64,000 bases of DNA from Planctomycetota bacterium (GTDB lineage Bacteria; Planctomycetota; UBA1135; GCA-002686595), in NCBI GenBank assembly GCA_016709875.1, contig JADJLZ010000011.1:1-64000 (forward strand), written 5' to 3'. The notes beneath the pieces were generated by a model. The model was not told the origin of the DNA and did no database searches. It saw only the letters and a list, made by a program, of their open reading frames with translations. Made by a program: the position numbers and the translations under genes. Position 1 is the stretch's first letter. Every line of letters starts with the position of its first letter. Positions 35,433 to 44,480 of the stretch are shown here, piece after piece.

Positions 35433-37208
35433 CTAGGAGGAGGGAGTCTCGGGCGAGGGCGCATCCGCCAGGCCGACGTACAAGCGCGCGACGACGAGCG
35501 CCTCCTCGCCGTTGGCGCAGATCGAGAGCGTGCCCGCCTCCTCGTGCATCCCTGCGCGCTCGAGCACTTCGCGCGGCTGCTTCTGAACGCCGGAGAGCAC
35601 GACGTAGGTGCCTTTCTTGTGCAGTTTCGAGATCGCCGATTCGAGCGCCACGAGGCCCGTCATGTCCATCACCGGCACCGCGTCCATCTGCAGGATCACG
35701 ACCTGCGCCTTGCCCGCGACCGGCGCGAGCGTGCTGACGGCCTTCTCCGCCGCGCCAAAGAACAGCGGGCCAGCGATGTCGTACACGACGACGCCGGCGA
35801 GCTTGGGGTCCTTCAAGTGCTCGTGGCGCACCTCGGACAGGGTCACGCCGCTGAATTCCGCCATGCGGCGCATGAAGAGCAGGGCGGCGAGCACGATGCC
35901 GACGCCGACGGAGACGACCATGTCGAAGGCGACCGTCAGCGTGAAGCAGGTCACGAGCACCAAGACGTCGTTGCGCGGCGCGACGCGCAGCATGTGCAGG
36001 AAGTGGCGCGTCTCGCTCATGTTCCAGGCCACGAGCAGCAGCAGCGCCGCTAGTGCGGCCATCGGCAGGTAGCCGAGCAGCGGCGCGAGCGCCAGCACCG
36101 CGAGCAGCACGAAGAGCGCGTGCACGAAGGAGGCGATCGGCGTGCGAGCGCCCGAGCGGATCGCGGTCGCGGTGCGCGCGATCGCACCCGTCGCCGGGAT
36201 GCCGCCGAAGAACGGCGCGACGATGTTGCCGATGCCCTGCGCCGAGAGCTCGACGTCGGGGTTGTGGCGCGTGCCGGCCATGCCGTCGGCGACGACCGCG
36301 CAGAGCAGAGATTCGATCGCACCCAGGGCCGCGATCGCAAAGGCCGGCCTGAGCAGCTCCTGCACCAGGTGGAAGGACAGGCCGAGCGGCTTCCCGTCCG
36401 GGCCGGGATAATTCCAGGGCCAGTCGAAGTGCGGCAGCGAGCGCGGGATGCCCGGGAAAGTCTGGCCATCCAGCATGTACGAGAATCGGCTGCCGATCGT
36501 CGCTACCTCGAAACCCGGGATGAAGTGCGCCAGCAACTGCGCGAGCAACGCGGCGAGCGACACGGCGACGAGCGGCGAGGGGATCCTCTTCGTCAGCTTC
36601 GGCCAGAGGATGAGCAGCGCAAGCGTGAAGGCGCCGATCAACGACTCCTGCCAGCGGAAAGTAGGCGCCGATTTCCAGAGAGCCGCAACACCTTCGTGGT
36701 AGTGCTCGCCCATCTCGCCCGGCGAAAGACCGAAGAAGTCCTTCAACTGCAGCGTGCCGATCACGACTCCAATGCCGGCCGTGAAGCCCGTCGTCACCGG
36801 GTGCGGCACGAACTGGATCAGCCGCCCCATGGGCATCAACCCGAGCGCGAGCAGGATCAGGCCTGCGAGCATCGATGCGAACATCAGGCCGCCCGGACCA
36901 AAACGCGCCGACACGGGCGCGAGCAGCACCACGAAAGCTGCCGTCGGTCCCGAAACGTTCATGCGCGAGCCGCCGAGCAGCGGAATCAGCGCGCCTGCGA
37001 CGATCGACGTGTAAAGCCCGTACTGCGGCGGCACTCCGCTCGCGATCGCGAGCGCCATCGCGAGCGGCAGCGCGACAATCCCTACGACGATGCCCGAGAG
37101 GATGTCCGCGCGCAGATCGCGCCCCGTGTAGCCCTCGCGCAGGGATTCGCGCAGCGCGGTCGAAAGACCGAGGCGTCCGCTCGTGGCGTCGAGGTAGCGG
37201 TGCGGCAT
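35433..37208 (-). CDS. SulP-family anion transporter with C-terminal STAS domain
   Basis: 591 residues with 12-14 helices. Family motifs: RADILSGIVVGIVALPLAMA, SGVPPQYGLYTSIVAGALIP, GSRMNVSGPTAAFVVLLAPV, IGNIVAPFFGGIPATGAIAR. The STAS domain covers roughly residues 455-575 (VVVYDIAGPLFFGAAEKAVS, ILQMDAVPVMDMTGLVALES). SulP proteins move sulfate, bicarbonate or dicarboxylates. The nearby malic enzyme makes a DauA-like C4-dicarboxylate role conceivable, but the substrate cannot be read from sequence. A DUF1275-STAS gene follows. Confidence 0.88.
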   Translation of the reverse strand: MPHRYLDATSGRLGLSTALRESLREGYTGRDLRADILSGIVVGIVALPLAMALAIASGVPPQYGLYTSIVAGALIPLLGGSRMNVSGPTAAFVVLLAPVSARFGPGGLMFASMLAGLILLALGLMPMGRLIQFVPHPVTTGFTAGIGVVIGTLQLKDFFGLSPGEMGEHYHEGVAALWKSAPTFRWQESLIGAFTLALLILWPKLTKRIPSPLVAVSLAALLAQLLAHFIPGFEVATIGSRFSYMLDGQTFPGIPRSLPHFDWPWNYPGPDGKPLGLSFHLVQELLRPAFAIAALGAIESLLCAVVADGMAGTRHNPDVELSAQGIGNIVAPFFGGIPATGAIARTATAIRSGARTPIASFVHALFVLLAVLALAPLLGYLPMAALAALLLLVAWNMSETRHFLHMLRVAPRNDVLVLVTCFTLTVAFDMVVSVGVGIVLAALLFMRRMAEFSGVTLSEVRHEHLKDPKLAGVVVYDIAGPLFFGAAEKAVSTLAPVAGKAQVVILQMDAVPVMDMTGLVALESAISKLHKKGTYVVLSGVQKQPREVLERAGMHEEAGTLSICANGEEALVVARLYVGLADAPSPETPSS

Positions 37209-37288
37209 GGAGCTCTTGCGCTTCCGACTGCGGGCAATGTGAGGGGCGAAGGTATGCTGTTCCGCGAACCCACCGGAGTCAAGCGCAC

Positions 37289-38263
37289 ATGCAGTACACC
37301 CGCCTAGGCCGCAGCGGCCTCCAAGTCTCCCGCCTGTGCCTGGGTACGATGAACTTCGGGCCCGAGACCAGCGAAGCCGACAGCTTCGCGATCCTCGACC
37401 GTGCGCTCGAGCAGGGCCTCAACTTCGTCGACACGGCCGATGTCTACGGCTGGAAGAAGGGCGAGGGCTGGACCGAGCAGATCCTCGGCCGCTGGTTCGC
37501 GCAAGGCGGCGGCCGGCGCGAGAAGGTCGTGCTCGCGACCAAGGTCTTCGGCGCGATGGGTGAGGGCCCGAACGACGCGAAGCTCTCCGCGCTGCACATC
37601 CGGCGTGGCTGCGAGGCGAGCCTCATGCGCCTGCAGACCGACTACCTGGATCTCTACCAGATGCACCACGTTTGGCGCGACGCTCCCTGGGAGGAGATCT
37701 GGCAGGCGCTCGGGTTGCTCGTGCAGCAGGGCAAGGTGATCTACACCGGCTCGTCGAACTTCGCCGGCTGGCACATCGCGCGCGCGCAGGAGACGGCCAA
37801 CTCGCGCCACGCGCTGGGTCTGGTGAGCGAGCAGAGCCTGTACAACTTGACGGCGCGCACGGTCGAGCTCGAGGTGCTGCCCGCGTGCAAGCACTACGGC
37901 CTGGGCGTGATCCCCTGGAGCCCGCTCGCGGGCGGACTGCTCGGCGGCGTGCTCGAGAAGCAGGCGCAGAGCGGCCGGCGCGCGAAGGAGCCGCTGCAGA
38001 AACGCATCGAGAAGCACCGCGCGCAACTGGAGCAGTACGAGCGCTTCTGCAAGGAGCTCGGCGAGCAGCCGGCCAACGTCGCGCTCGCGTGGCTGCTCTC
38101 GAACGAGGCCGTCACCGCGCCGATCGTGGGGCCGCGCACGCTGGCGCAACTCGACGCGAGCCTGCGCGCGCTCGAGATCCCGATGAACAAGGAGATCCGC
38201 GCGCGACTCGACGAGATCTGGCCCGGCCCCGGCGGTGCGGCGCCGGAGGCGTACGCCTGGTAG
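37289..38263 (+). CDS. Aldo/keto reductase
   Basis: 324 residues from ATG 37289 (MQYTRLGRSGLQVSRLCLGT). The AKR catalytic set is present: D and Y in FVDTADVYGW, K in VLATKVFG, H in YQMHHVW. Cofactor-binding sequences near the end (AVTAPIVGPRTLAQLDASLR) fit an NADPH-dependent enzyme of the YajO/Tas-like group. Ends EAYAW. It would reduce an aldehyde or ketone; substrate unknown. A TATGCT box at 37253-37258 may be its -10. The divergent SulP gene shares this intergenic region. Confidence 0.9.
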   Translation: MQYTRLGRSGLQVSRLCLGTMNFGPETSEADSFAILDRALEQGLNFVDTADVYGWKKGEGWTEQILGRWFAQGGGRREKVVLATKVFGAMGEGPNDAKLSALHIRRGCEASLMRLQTDYLDLYQMHHVWRDAPWEEIWQALGLLVQQGKVIYTGSSNFAGWHIARAQETANSRHALGLVSEQSLYNLTARTVELEVLPACKHYGLGVIPWSPLAGGLLGGVLEKQAQSGRRAKEPLQKRIEKHRAQLEQYERFCKELGEQPANVALAWLLSNEAVTAPIVGPRTLAQLDASLRALEIPMNKEIRARLDEIWPGPGGAAPEAYAW

Positions 38264-38273
38264 GGGCGGCGAA

Positions 38274-40997
38274 ATGCGCAGCGTCCACGCGCTCCTGCTC
38301 GCGCTCTTCACGGCTTGCGCCGCGATCGCAGGTACCGCGTGGTGGATCGCGCGCGAGAGCTCGCACGAGACGGCGCCCGCGGTGGAGTTCCAGGGCAAGC
38401 CCCGGCTCGCCAGCAGCGAGGAGCTTCCCGCCGCCGACACGCACGCCGCGCAGCGCGACGCGCAGCAGGCCGAAGCGCAGCCACGCAGCGCTCCACGCCC
38501 ACTTCCGGCCGGCACGCTGCGCCTGCGCGTGCTCGACGCAGCGACGCACGCGCCGGTCGCGCAGTTGCGCTTCGTCGTGTGCCGCGAGCGCGGCGCCGAG
38601 TTCGTGCTCGCGCACGGGACGACGGACAAGGACGGCCGGGCCGAGATTCTCGGCCTCGAGCAGGATGCGCTGTTCGTGCGCACGGAGCGCAAGCCGCCCT
38701 ACGCGGAACAATGCGCGGGCTTCGCGCTCGATGCGGAGCATGCGCGCGAGCTCTTGATCGAAGTCGGCGCGGGTGGCGTGCTCACCGGGCGCGTCGTCGA
38801 CGACCGCAAACGGCCTCTCGCGGGCGCGTCGATCTTCCTCGAGGAGCTCGCCTCGGTCTGGGATCCGCGCGAGCCGCTCGTGCACACGGGGGCCGACGGT
38901 CGCTTCCGCATCGAGTGTGTCGCGAGCCGGGCGGGCGAGCTCGCGCTCGAGGAGGGCGCGTGGCGCGTCGATTCTTGGAAGCCCGTGCCGCTGACCGCGC
39001 TGCACGAGCACATGCGCGTCTGCGTGCAAGCCGAGCCCAAGCCTGGCGAGGAGGTCGACCTCGGCGACCTCGAGCTCTCACGCACAGCGACGTACCTCGG
39101 CCTGGTGGTCGATGCCGAGAAGCGTCCGCTGCCGGGCGCGCTGCTCAGCGTGAGACCCGAGCGCATGGGCGCGCGGCTCGAGACGTCGGAGGCCTCTGGT
39201 GCGGCGGCGCTGCTCCTCGGACCGGCGGATGCGGGCTTCGAGCTGCTCGAGGGCGAGGTGCTCACCGATTCCGCCGGGCGCTTCGAGCTGCACACCGACG
39301 GGCACGAGCCCAAGCTGCTCGTGCGCACGCGCGCGGGCGAGGAGCAGCCCTTCCAGCTGCCCGCGCTCGAACCCGGCGCGCGCAAGGAGGAGATCCTGAT
39401 CGAGGTCGCGCCGCGCCTCGAACTCGAGCTCCAACTCGTGCTGCACGATGGCGCGAGCGCACCGGTTCCCGCGCTCGGGATCTCGGCGCAGGGCCTGCGC
39501 GCGCCTTGGGGGCTCGGCGGAAAGTACGGCACAGGCCGCGTCTGGGCGCTCGCGCGCTCGGGCGGCGCGACGATCGCCTGGGACTCGACCGCGGTGCACG
39601 GCGCGGACGGACGCTGGCGCCTGCAATTGCGCGCGCCGCCGGCGCGCATCGAGGAGCTCGAGATCAGCGCCTCGGGCTACGAACCGCTCGTCGAGCATCC
39701 CGATCAGGGCTTCCTCGCGCACACGCGCCTGCGCCGCGAGCTCGAGGAGCTCCCCGCGTTGCACGTGCGCCTCGAGGCGCCGCGCGAGCTCGAGCAGTTG
39801 CTGCCCGCGCCGGGTGCACCGCTCGAGCTGCACGCGTGCATGGCGGATCCGCTGCGCAGCGCCGGCACGGAGCTCGGTTCCTGCTGCGGCTTCGGCGTGT
39901 TCTGGCAAGGCGAATGGCGCGGAGAAGCGCTCTCGCTCGTGCTGCCCGTGCGGCGCAAGGCAGCTTTTTGGATCTACGCGCGCGTGCGCGGCTCCGAAGG
40001 CGGGCTCGGCGGCCTGGCGTCCTTTGGTCCCTTCGATCCGGGCGCCGAGGAGCACGCGATCGAGTTCGATCCACGGCCTCCCGCGGCGCTCGCGGGCCGC
40101 GACGCGCGCGTGCGTGTCTCGCCCAGCGCCCGCGGCGACGTGCCGCGCGTGGAAGCGCGCTTCGAGGACGCGCACACGGGCAAGGCGCTCGCGCTCGCTG
40201 CGCTGCAGCTCTCCGAGGTCGTCGCCGCGCCGAGGATCGCGCGCACGCAGTCGATCGCCTCCGACGAGACGGGACGCATTCAGGACGCGGCTGTGCGCCC
40301 GGGACGCTGGGCGATCCGGGCCACGCTGCGCGGCTACGAGCCGGCCGAGGTCGGCGAGCGCGACTTCCCGCGCGGCGAGACGCTCGACCTGGGGAGGATT
40401 GCGCTCGTCCCGCTCCCCGAGCACACCGGTCGACTGCTCGATGCCGAGGGCAAGCCGCTGCCGAACGCCTGGCTGATGCTCGCCGACGGAGTCACGGTCG
40501 ACGTCGACGGCAGCCGCATGGCGCTCTGCTCGGCCGGCGGGGACTTCTCCTTCTTCGGTGAGCTACCGCCCAAGTTCGTGCTGCACGTCCGCTGCGCGCC
40601 GGCCGCGCGCGGAGAGCCGAGCGATTCGCAGCGCTTCGCACTCGAACCCTGGCCCGCGACCGAGAAGAAGATCGTGCGCCTGCGCCCTGCGCGGCGCGTG
40701 CTGCTGACGCTCATCGGCGTGAGCCCCGAGGACGCCGTGCTGCCGATCTCGGTCTGCCCCTCGCCCGAGGAGGAGACGGCTCTGTGCGACCACCGCTTGC
40801 CGATCCACGCGTTCCACGTCCCGCTCGAGAACGCCGTGCCCTTCGAGGCGCTGCCCGGCGCGCAGCGCTGCGCACTGCGGCTCGCCGCCGGCCGCTACCA
40901 GGCCTACGGGCAGAATGTGCTGCACTCCCTGCCCGCGACCAGCTTCGAGGTCACGCAGGGAGACGGCGATCTCGAGCTGACGCTGGTCGCGCACTGA
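38274..40997 (+). CDS. Carboxypeptidase-regulatory-like membrane-anchored protein, paralogue 1
   Basis: 907 residues from ATG 38274, 10 bp after the aldo/keto reductase stop. One N-terminal anchor (HALLLALFTACAAIAGTAWW) precedes a Ala/Glu-rich linker. Repeated Ig-like regulatory units follow: LRLRVLDAATHAPVAQLRFV, TDKDGRAEILGLEQDALFVR, GVLTGRVVDDRKRPLAGASI, HTGRLLDAEGKPLPNAWLML. The C-terminus (GRYQAYGQNVLHSLPATSFE) matches its downstream neighbour. No peptidase domain is visible, so despite the domain name it is probably a surface or periplasmic scaffold. The stop codon overlaps the start of paralogue 2 (TGATG). Confidence 0.8.
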   Translation: MRSVHALLLALFTACAAIAGTAWWIARESSHETAPAVEFQGKPRLASSEELPAADTHAAQRDAQQAEAQPRSAPRPLPAGTLRLRVLDAATHAPVAQLRFVVCRERGAEFVLAHGTTDKDGRAEILGLEQDALFVRTERKPPYAEQCAGFALDAEHARELLIEVGAGGVLTGRVVDDRKRPLAGASIFLEELASVWDPREPLVHTGADGRFRIECVASRAGELALEEGAWRVDSWKPVPLTALHEHMRVCVQAEPKPGEEVDLGDLELSRTATYLGLVVDAEKRPLPGALLSVRPERMGARLETSEASGAAALLLGPADAGFELLEGEVLTDSAGRFELHTDGHEPKLLVRTRAGEEQPFQLPALEPGARKEEILIEVAPRLELELQLVLHDGASAPVPALGISAQGLRAPWGLGGKYGTGRVWALARSGGATIAWDSTAVHGADGRWRLQLRAPPARIEELEISASGYEPLVEHPDQGFLAHTRLRRELEELPALHVRLEAPRELEQLLPAPGAPLELHACMADPLRSAGTELGSCCGFGVFWQGEWRGEALSLVLPVRRKAAFWIYARVRGSEGGLGGLASFGPFDPGAEEHAIEFDPRPPAALAGRDARVRVSPSARGDVPRVEARFEDAHTGKALALAALQLSEVVAAPRIARTQSIASDETGRIQDAAVRPGRWAIRATLRGYEPAEVGERDFPRGETLDLGRIALVPLPEHTGRLLDAEGKPLPNAWLMLADGVTVDVDGSRMALCSAGGDFSFFGELPPKFVLHVRCAPAARGEPSDSQRFALEPWPATEKKIVRLRPARRVLLTLIGVSPEDAVLPISVCPSPEEETALCDHRLPIHAFHVPLENAVPFEALPGAQRCALRLAAGRYQAYGQNVLHSLPATSFEVTQGDGDLELTLVAH

Positions 40998-43765
40998 TGA
41001 ATCCCAATCCCAATCGTTCTGGCCGCTCCTCGCTGCTCGTGGTGGTCGTGGTGCTGCTCGCACTCTTGCTCGGGATCGCGCTCTGGATCCGCAGCGCTGC
41101 GCGGGAGATCCCTGTGAGCGCGCCGCTGCCGAAGGCGGGCGTGGCGAGTCCGGCAGGCGAGTCGATCTCGGTCGATGCGCCTTCCGGTCTCGAGCGCAGC
41201 GCGGAGCAGGTCGCGGCGAGCGCGGATGCGGCGAAGAAGAGCGAGCCCGAGTCCGGCGGCAGCGGCACGCTGCGTGTGCACGTGCTGGACGAGAAGACGC
41301 ACGCGCCGATCGCGGAGCTCGGGTTGCTGGTGTACCGCGAGCGCGGTGGAGACAAGGATCTCGCACAGGGGAAGACCGACAAGGACGGCCGCGCGGAGTT
41401 CCACGACGTCGAGGCCAACACGATCCTCGTGCGCACCGAGCGCAAGCCGCCCTACGCCGAGTCGACCGGCGGCGTGTGGCTCACGAACGGCGCGACGAAG
41501 GAGCTCGAACTGCTCGTCGGGCCGGGCAGCGCCCTCACCGGCCGCGTGGTCGACGATCTCGGCAAGCCGGTCGCCGGCGCGGGCATCTACCTCAACCTCT
41601 CGTCGTACGGGAGCGAGCCTCCCGAGCCCGACACGCGCAGCGGGCCGGACGGCCGCTTCCGCTTCGAGAGCGTCGCGCTCAGGCCGCGCGCGGTGTGGAT
41701 CGTCGACGGGGAGATCCGCCCCGAACGTTGGGACGGGGCGCAGCTGACGCTGATGCTCGACAACGTGTGGGCAAGCAGCTGGCCGCGGCCTGTCCCCGGC
41801 AAGGACATCGATGCCGGCGACATCGTGCTGGCGCGCGCCACGACCTTCGCGGGTCACGTGCTCGACGCGCGGGATTGTCCTGTCGCGGGTGCGCTCGTCA
41901 GCTTGCGCATGGGGCGCGAGTACGCGCGCAGCGATTCTGCGCAAGCACGCAGCCGATGGCCCGAGCTCGTGCATGGTCCCGCCGATCCGGAATTCCGGCT
42001 GCTCTCACGCGAGACGCTCACCGACGCAGCCGGGACTTTCGAGTTCCGGGCGGACCCAGACCCCTCGATGATCGTGGTCTGGACGCGCAGCGACCAGGTG
42101 CAGCACTTCTTCAAGGAGGGCGGCAAGCCCGGCGAGCGCAAGGAGGGCCTCGAGCTCAAGTTGAAGGGCCTGACCACGCTCGAGCTCGAGCTCGTCGATG
42201 GCGCGGGAGCGCCGGCGAAGATCCCGGCTGCGTTCATGACGCTCGCCGGACTGGACCTGCCCTGGCGCACGGGCGCGCTCTCCCGCGGGAAGGGAGTCTC
42301 GGTGATCGCGCGCGGGAGCGATCTGGCCGAGGCGCGCGGCGAGGCGGCGGCTCGCGATCCCGACGGGCTCTGGCGCATCCAGCTCAACATCGATCCAGCC
42401 TCGATCGGGGAGCTCACGCTCGCGGCGTCAGGCTACGAACCGATCACCGAGCGCTCGACGAGCGGATTCACGGCCGTGGTGCGGCGCAAGCTCGTGCTGC
42501 AGGAGTGTCCGTGCTTCCACGTGCGGCTCGTCCCGAAGGATCCCGCGGCGAAGCTGCTCGACGCGCCCGGCGGCACGCTGCAGATCCACATCTGCATGGC
42601 GGATCCGGCGCAGCACACGGGCACGACGCTCACGTGCTGCGGGCTGGGCGTGCGCTGGAACGGGGAGTGGCGCGGCGAGCCGCTCGACCTCCTGCTTCCG
42701 GTGCGGCGCAAGGAGGCCTTCTGGATCTACGCCCGCGCGCAGGACGCGGATCCGGAGCAGTGGTACCGCTACACCGATGTCGCGAGCCTCGGTCCCTTCG
42801 AGCCGGGAACGCAGGAGCACGAGCTCGTGCTCGATCCCGCGGCCTTCGTGCGCCCCGCGCGCGAGGAGCGCAAAGCGCCGGAGGCGAGCACGGCCGCCGA
42901 CGAGGCGGACGCGACGTTGCGCGGGCGCGTGGTTGATGCGAAGACGGGCCAGGGAATCTCCAAGGCGGGGCTCGAGTTCGTCGAGGCGGGCCACTCGGAT
43001 CCTTTCGCGCGCCAATTTTGGCGCGATGCCGGTACGGACGGAGGACTCGCCGACGTGAAGCTGCCCTCCGGGCGCTGGGACATCTCGATCCAAAAGCCTG
43101 GATACAAGCCCGCGAAGATTCTCGATCGCGAGGTGCGTGCGGGTGAAACGCTCGATCTGGGTACGATCGCACTCGAGCCCTATCCCGTGCACCGCGGTCG
43201 CCTCCTCCTGGCCGACGGCAGTCCTCCGAAGCGGGCAGCTCTCACCGTGATCGAGACCGGCTCGGCGACGTCGGAGGGCGTGGGCACCGTTCAGGCCGAG
43301 CCGGACGGCACGTTCCGGATGTTTGGCGAGCTGCCCCCGAGGTTCCTCCTGCAGGCGCTCGTGACCGCACTGAGCGACGGGAGAGGCGCGGAAGTGCAGC
43401 GCTTCGTGCTCGAGCCCTGGCCCGACGACGAGGTCAAGGAGCTGCACCTCGTGCCGAGCCGCAGGGTGATCGTCACGCTGGCGGGCATCGACGCGGAGCA
43501 GGCGGTGCTGCGCCCCGAGCTCTGCCCCGCACCGGGAGAGGCGACCTCGACCTGCGATCACCGCGCCGTCGTCGGGGAGGAGCATCAGGCACTGGAGCGC
43601 GGCATGGAGATCGACTCTTCCGCGCTCGGCCAGCGCTACCTGTTCCTGCTCGCCCCAGGCCGCTACCAACTCTACGGCTCGAATTTGATGCACGCGTTGC
43701 CCTGGACGGAGTTCGAGGTCACACCGGGGGACACGGACATCGAGCTCACGATTCCCGCACACTGA
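40997..43765 (+). CDS. Carboxypeptidase-regulatory-like membrane-anchored protein, paralogue 2
   Basis: 922 residues from ATG 40997, sharing the A of the preceding TGA. Anchor: LLVVVVVLLALLLGIALWIR. The same unit order as paralogue 1: LRVHVLDEKTHAPIAELGLL, TDKDGRAEFHDVEANTILVR, RTERKPPYAES, SALTGRVVDDLGKPVAGAGI, GRLLLADGSPPKRAALTVIE, ending GRYQLYGSNLMHALPWTEFE. Both have the CMADP/CCG block (HICMADPAQHTGTTLTCCGL here). The pair arose by tandem duplication and has since diverged; overlapping translation suggests both are made together. Confidence 0.8.
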   Translation: MNPNPNRSGRSSLLVVVVVLLALLLGIALWIRSAAREIPVSAPLPKAGVASPAGESISVDAPSGLERSAEQVAASADAAKKSEPESGGSGTLRVHVLDEKTHAPIAELGLLVYRERGGDKDLAQGKTDKDGRAEFHDVEANTILVRTERKPPYAESTGGVWLTNGATKELELLVGPGSALTGRVVDDLGKPVAGAGIYLNLSSYGSEPPEPDTRSGPDGRFRFESVALRPRAVWIVDGEIRPERWDGAQLTLMLDNVWASSWPRPVPGKDIDAGDIVLARATTFAGHVLDARDCPVAGALVSLRMGREYARSDSAQARSRWPELVHGPADPEFRLLSRETLTDAAGTFEFRADPDPSMIVVWTRSDQVQHFFKEGGKPGERKEGLELKLKGLTTLELELVDGAGAPAKIPAAFMTLAGLDLPWRTGALSRGKGVSVIARGSDLAEARGEAAARDPDGLWRIQLNIDPASIGELTLAASGYEPITERSTSGFTAVVRRKLVLQECPCFHVRLVPKDPAAKLLDAPGGTLQIHICMADPAQHTGTTLTCCGLGVRWNGEWRGEPLDLLLPVRRKEAFWIYARAQDADPEQWYRYTDVASLGPFEPGTQEHELVLDPAAFVRPAREERKAPEASTAADEADATLRGRVVDAKTGQGISKAGLEFVEAGHSDPFARQFWRDAGTDGGLADVKLPSGRWDISIQKPGYKPAKILDREVRAGETLDLGTIALEPYPVHRGRLLLADGSPPKRAALTVIETGSATSEGVGTVQAEPDGTFRMFGELPPRFLLQALVTALSDGRGAEVQRFVLEPWPDDEVKELHLVPSRRVIVTLAGIDAEQAVLRPELCPAPGEATSTCDHRAVVGEEHQALERGMEIDSSALGQRYLFLLAPGRYQLYGSNLMHALPWTEFEVTPGDTDIELTIPAH

Positions 43766-43836
43766 GTGGCTTGTCCGCCGCGCGAGCGTGGTCTAGCCTC
43801 GACCCCGTCCCCACTCGCGGTCGGCGGAGGTTGCTC

Positions 43837-44370
43837 ATGCTCAGGATTCCCACGGCGCTCGCGCAAATCGTTCTCGCCATCGGCAGCGTGGTGCTGTTCC
43901 ACGGCTCGAGTTGTTCGGTCGCGCTGTGCGTCGAGGATTGCGATCCGTGCGTGACGCAGTGCATCTGCCATCACACTTGCCAGCATCCGAATGCCGCGGG
44001 CTTCGAGGACTCGCACCGGCTGGTCGCGTTCGAGCTGCTGCAGGCCGTGAACGCGGCGCAGGGAGTGCAGCAGACCTTCGCCTGGATCGACGGGCTCTCG
44101 GTCGCGCGCGCGACGGGTCACAGCGAATTCGGCGCGCGCGAGCTGCGCGAGTTCGCCGAGGGCGTGCTGGGCGTGAACCGCGGGCTGCTCGGCCTCTCGC
44201 CGGAGCTCGGGCGCTGGGAATTCTCGGCCACGGATGTCGCGGGGGACTTCGCGCTCGTCAGCTTCACGCGCGTGGATGCCGCGGAAAACCCGGCGGAAGG
44301 CAGCCTGGAGTTCGTTTTCGACGCGCGCGGCAAGCTGGTCGAGATCGATCGCGCGATTCCCAACTCCTGA
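43837..44370 (+). CDS. Exported protein with a cysteine cluster, function unknown
   Basis: 177 residues from ATG 43837 (GGAGG at 43826-43830 fixes the start). A signal peptide (MLRIPTALAQIVLAIGSVVL) ends near HGSSC. Seven cysteines and three histidines then cluster within about 25 residues: SSCSVALCVEDCDPCVTQC followed by ICHHTCQH. Afterwards comes an alpha/beta region (FEDSHRLVAFELLQAVNAAQ, GRWEFSATDVAGDFALVSFT). The Cys/His cluster could bind metal or form disulfides outside the cytoplasm. No family recognised. Confidence 0.65.
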   Translation: MLRIPTALAQIVLAIGSVVLFHGSSCSVALCVEDCDPCVTQCICHHTCQHPNAAGFEDSHRLVAFELLQAVNAAQGVQQTFAWIDGLSVARATGHSEFGARELREFAEGVLGVNRGLLGLSPELGRWEFSATDVAGDFALVSFTRVDAAENPAEGSLEFVFDARGKLVEIDRAIPNS

Positions 44371-44432
44371 ACGGCGACGCGGCGCTCACCTTGAGCATTC
44401 CTGAAGCCCGCACTTCGGGGCTTGCGCGTGGA

Positions 44433-44438
44433 TAGAAT
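44433..44438 (+). promoter_or_regulatory. TAGAAT, -10-like element upstream of 44481
   Basis: A TAnnnT hexamer 42 nt before the ATG at 44481. The leader is longer than for the other genes that carry this motif, leaving room for the ribosome-binding sequence CGGAGAA at 44468-44474. Confidence 0.4.
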
Positions 44439-44480
44439 CGGCGCCCCGGCCCCGTTCGGCCGCCCAACGGAGAATCCCCA

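Noticed and set aside
38274..43765. Calling the two ~910-residue proteins carboxypeptidases
   Set aside because: Only the regulatory Ig-like domain type is present; no zinc peptidase motif (HxxE...H) could be found.
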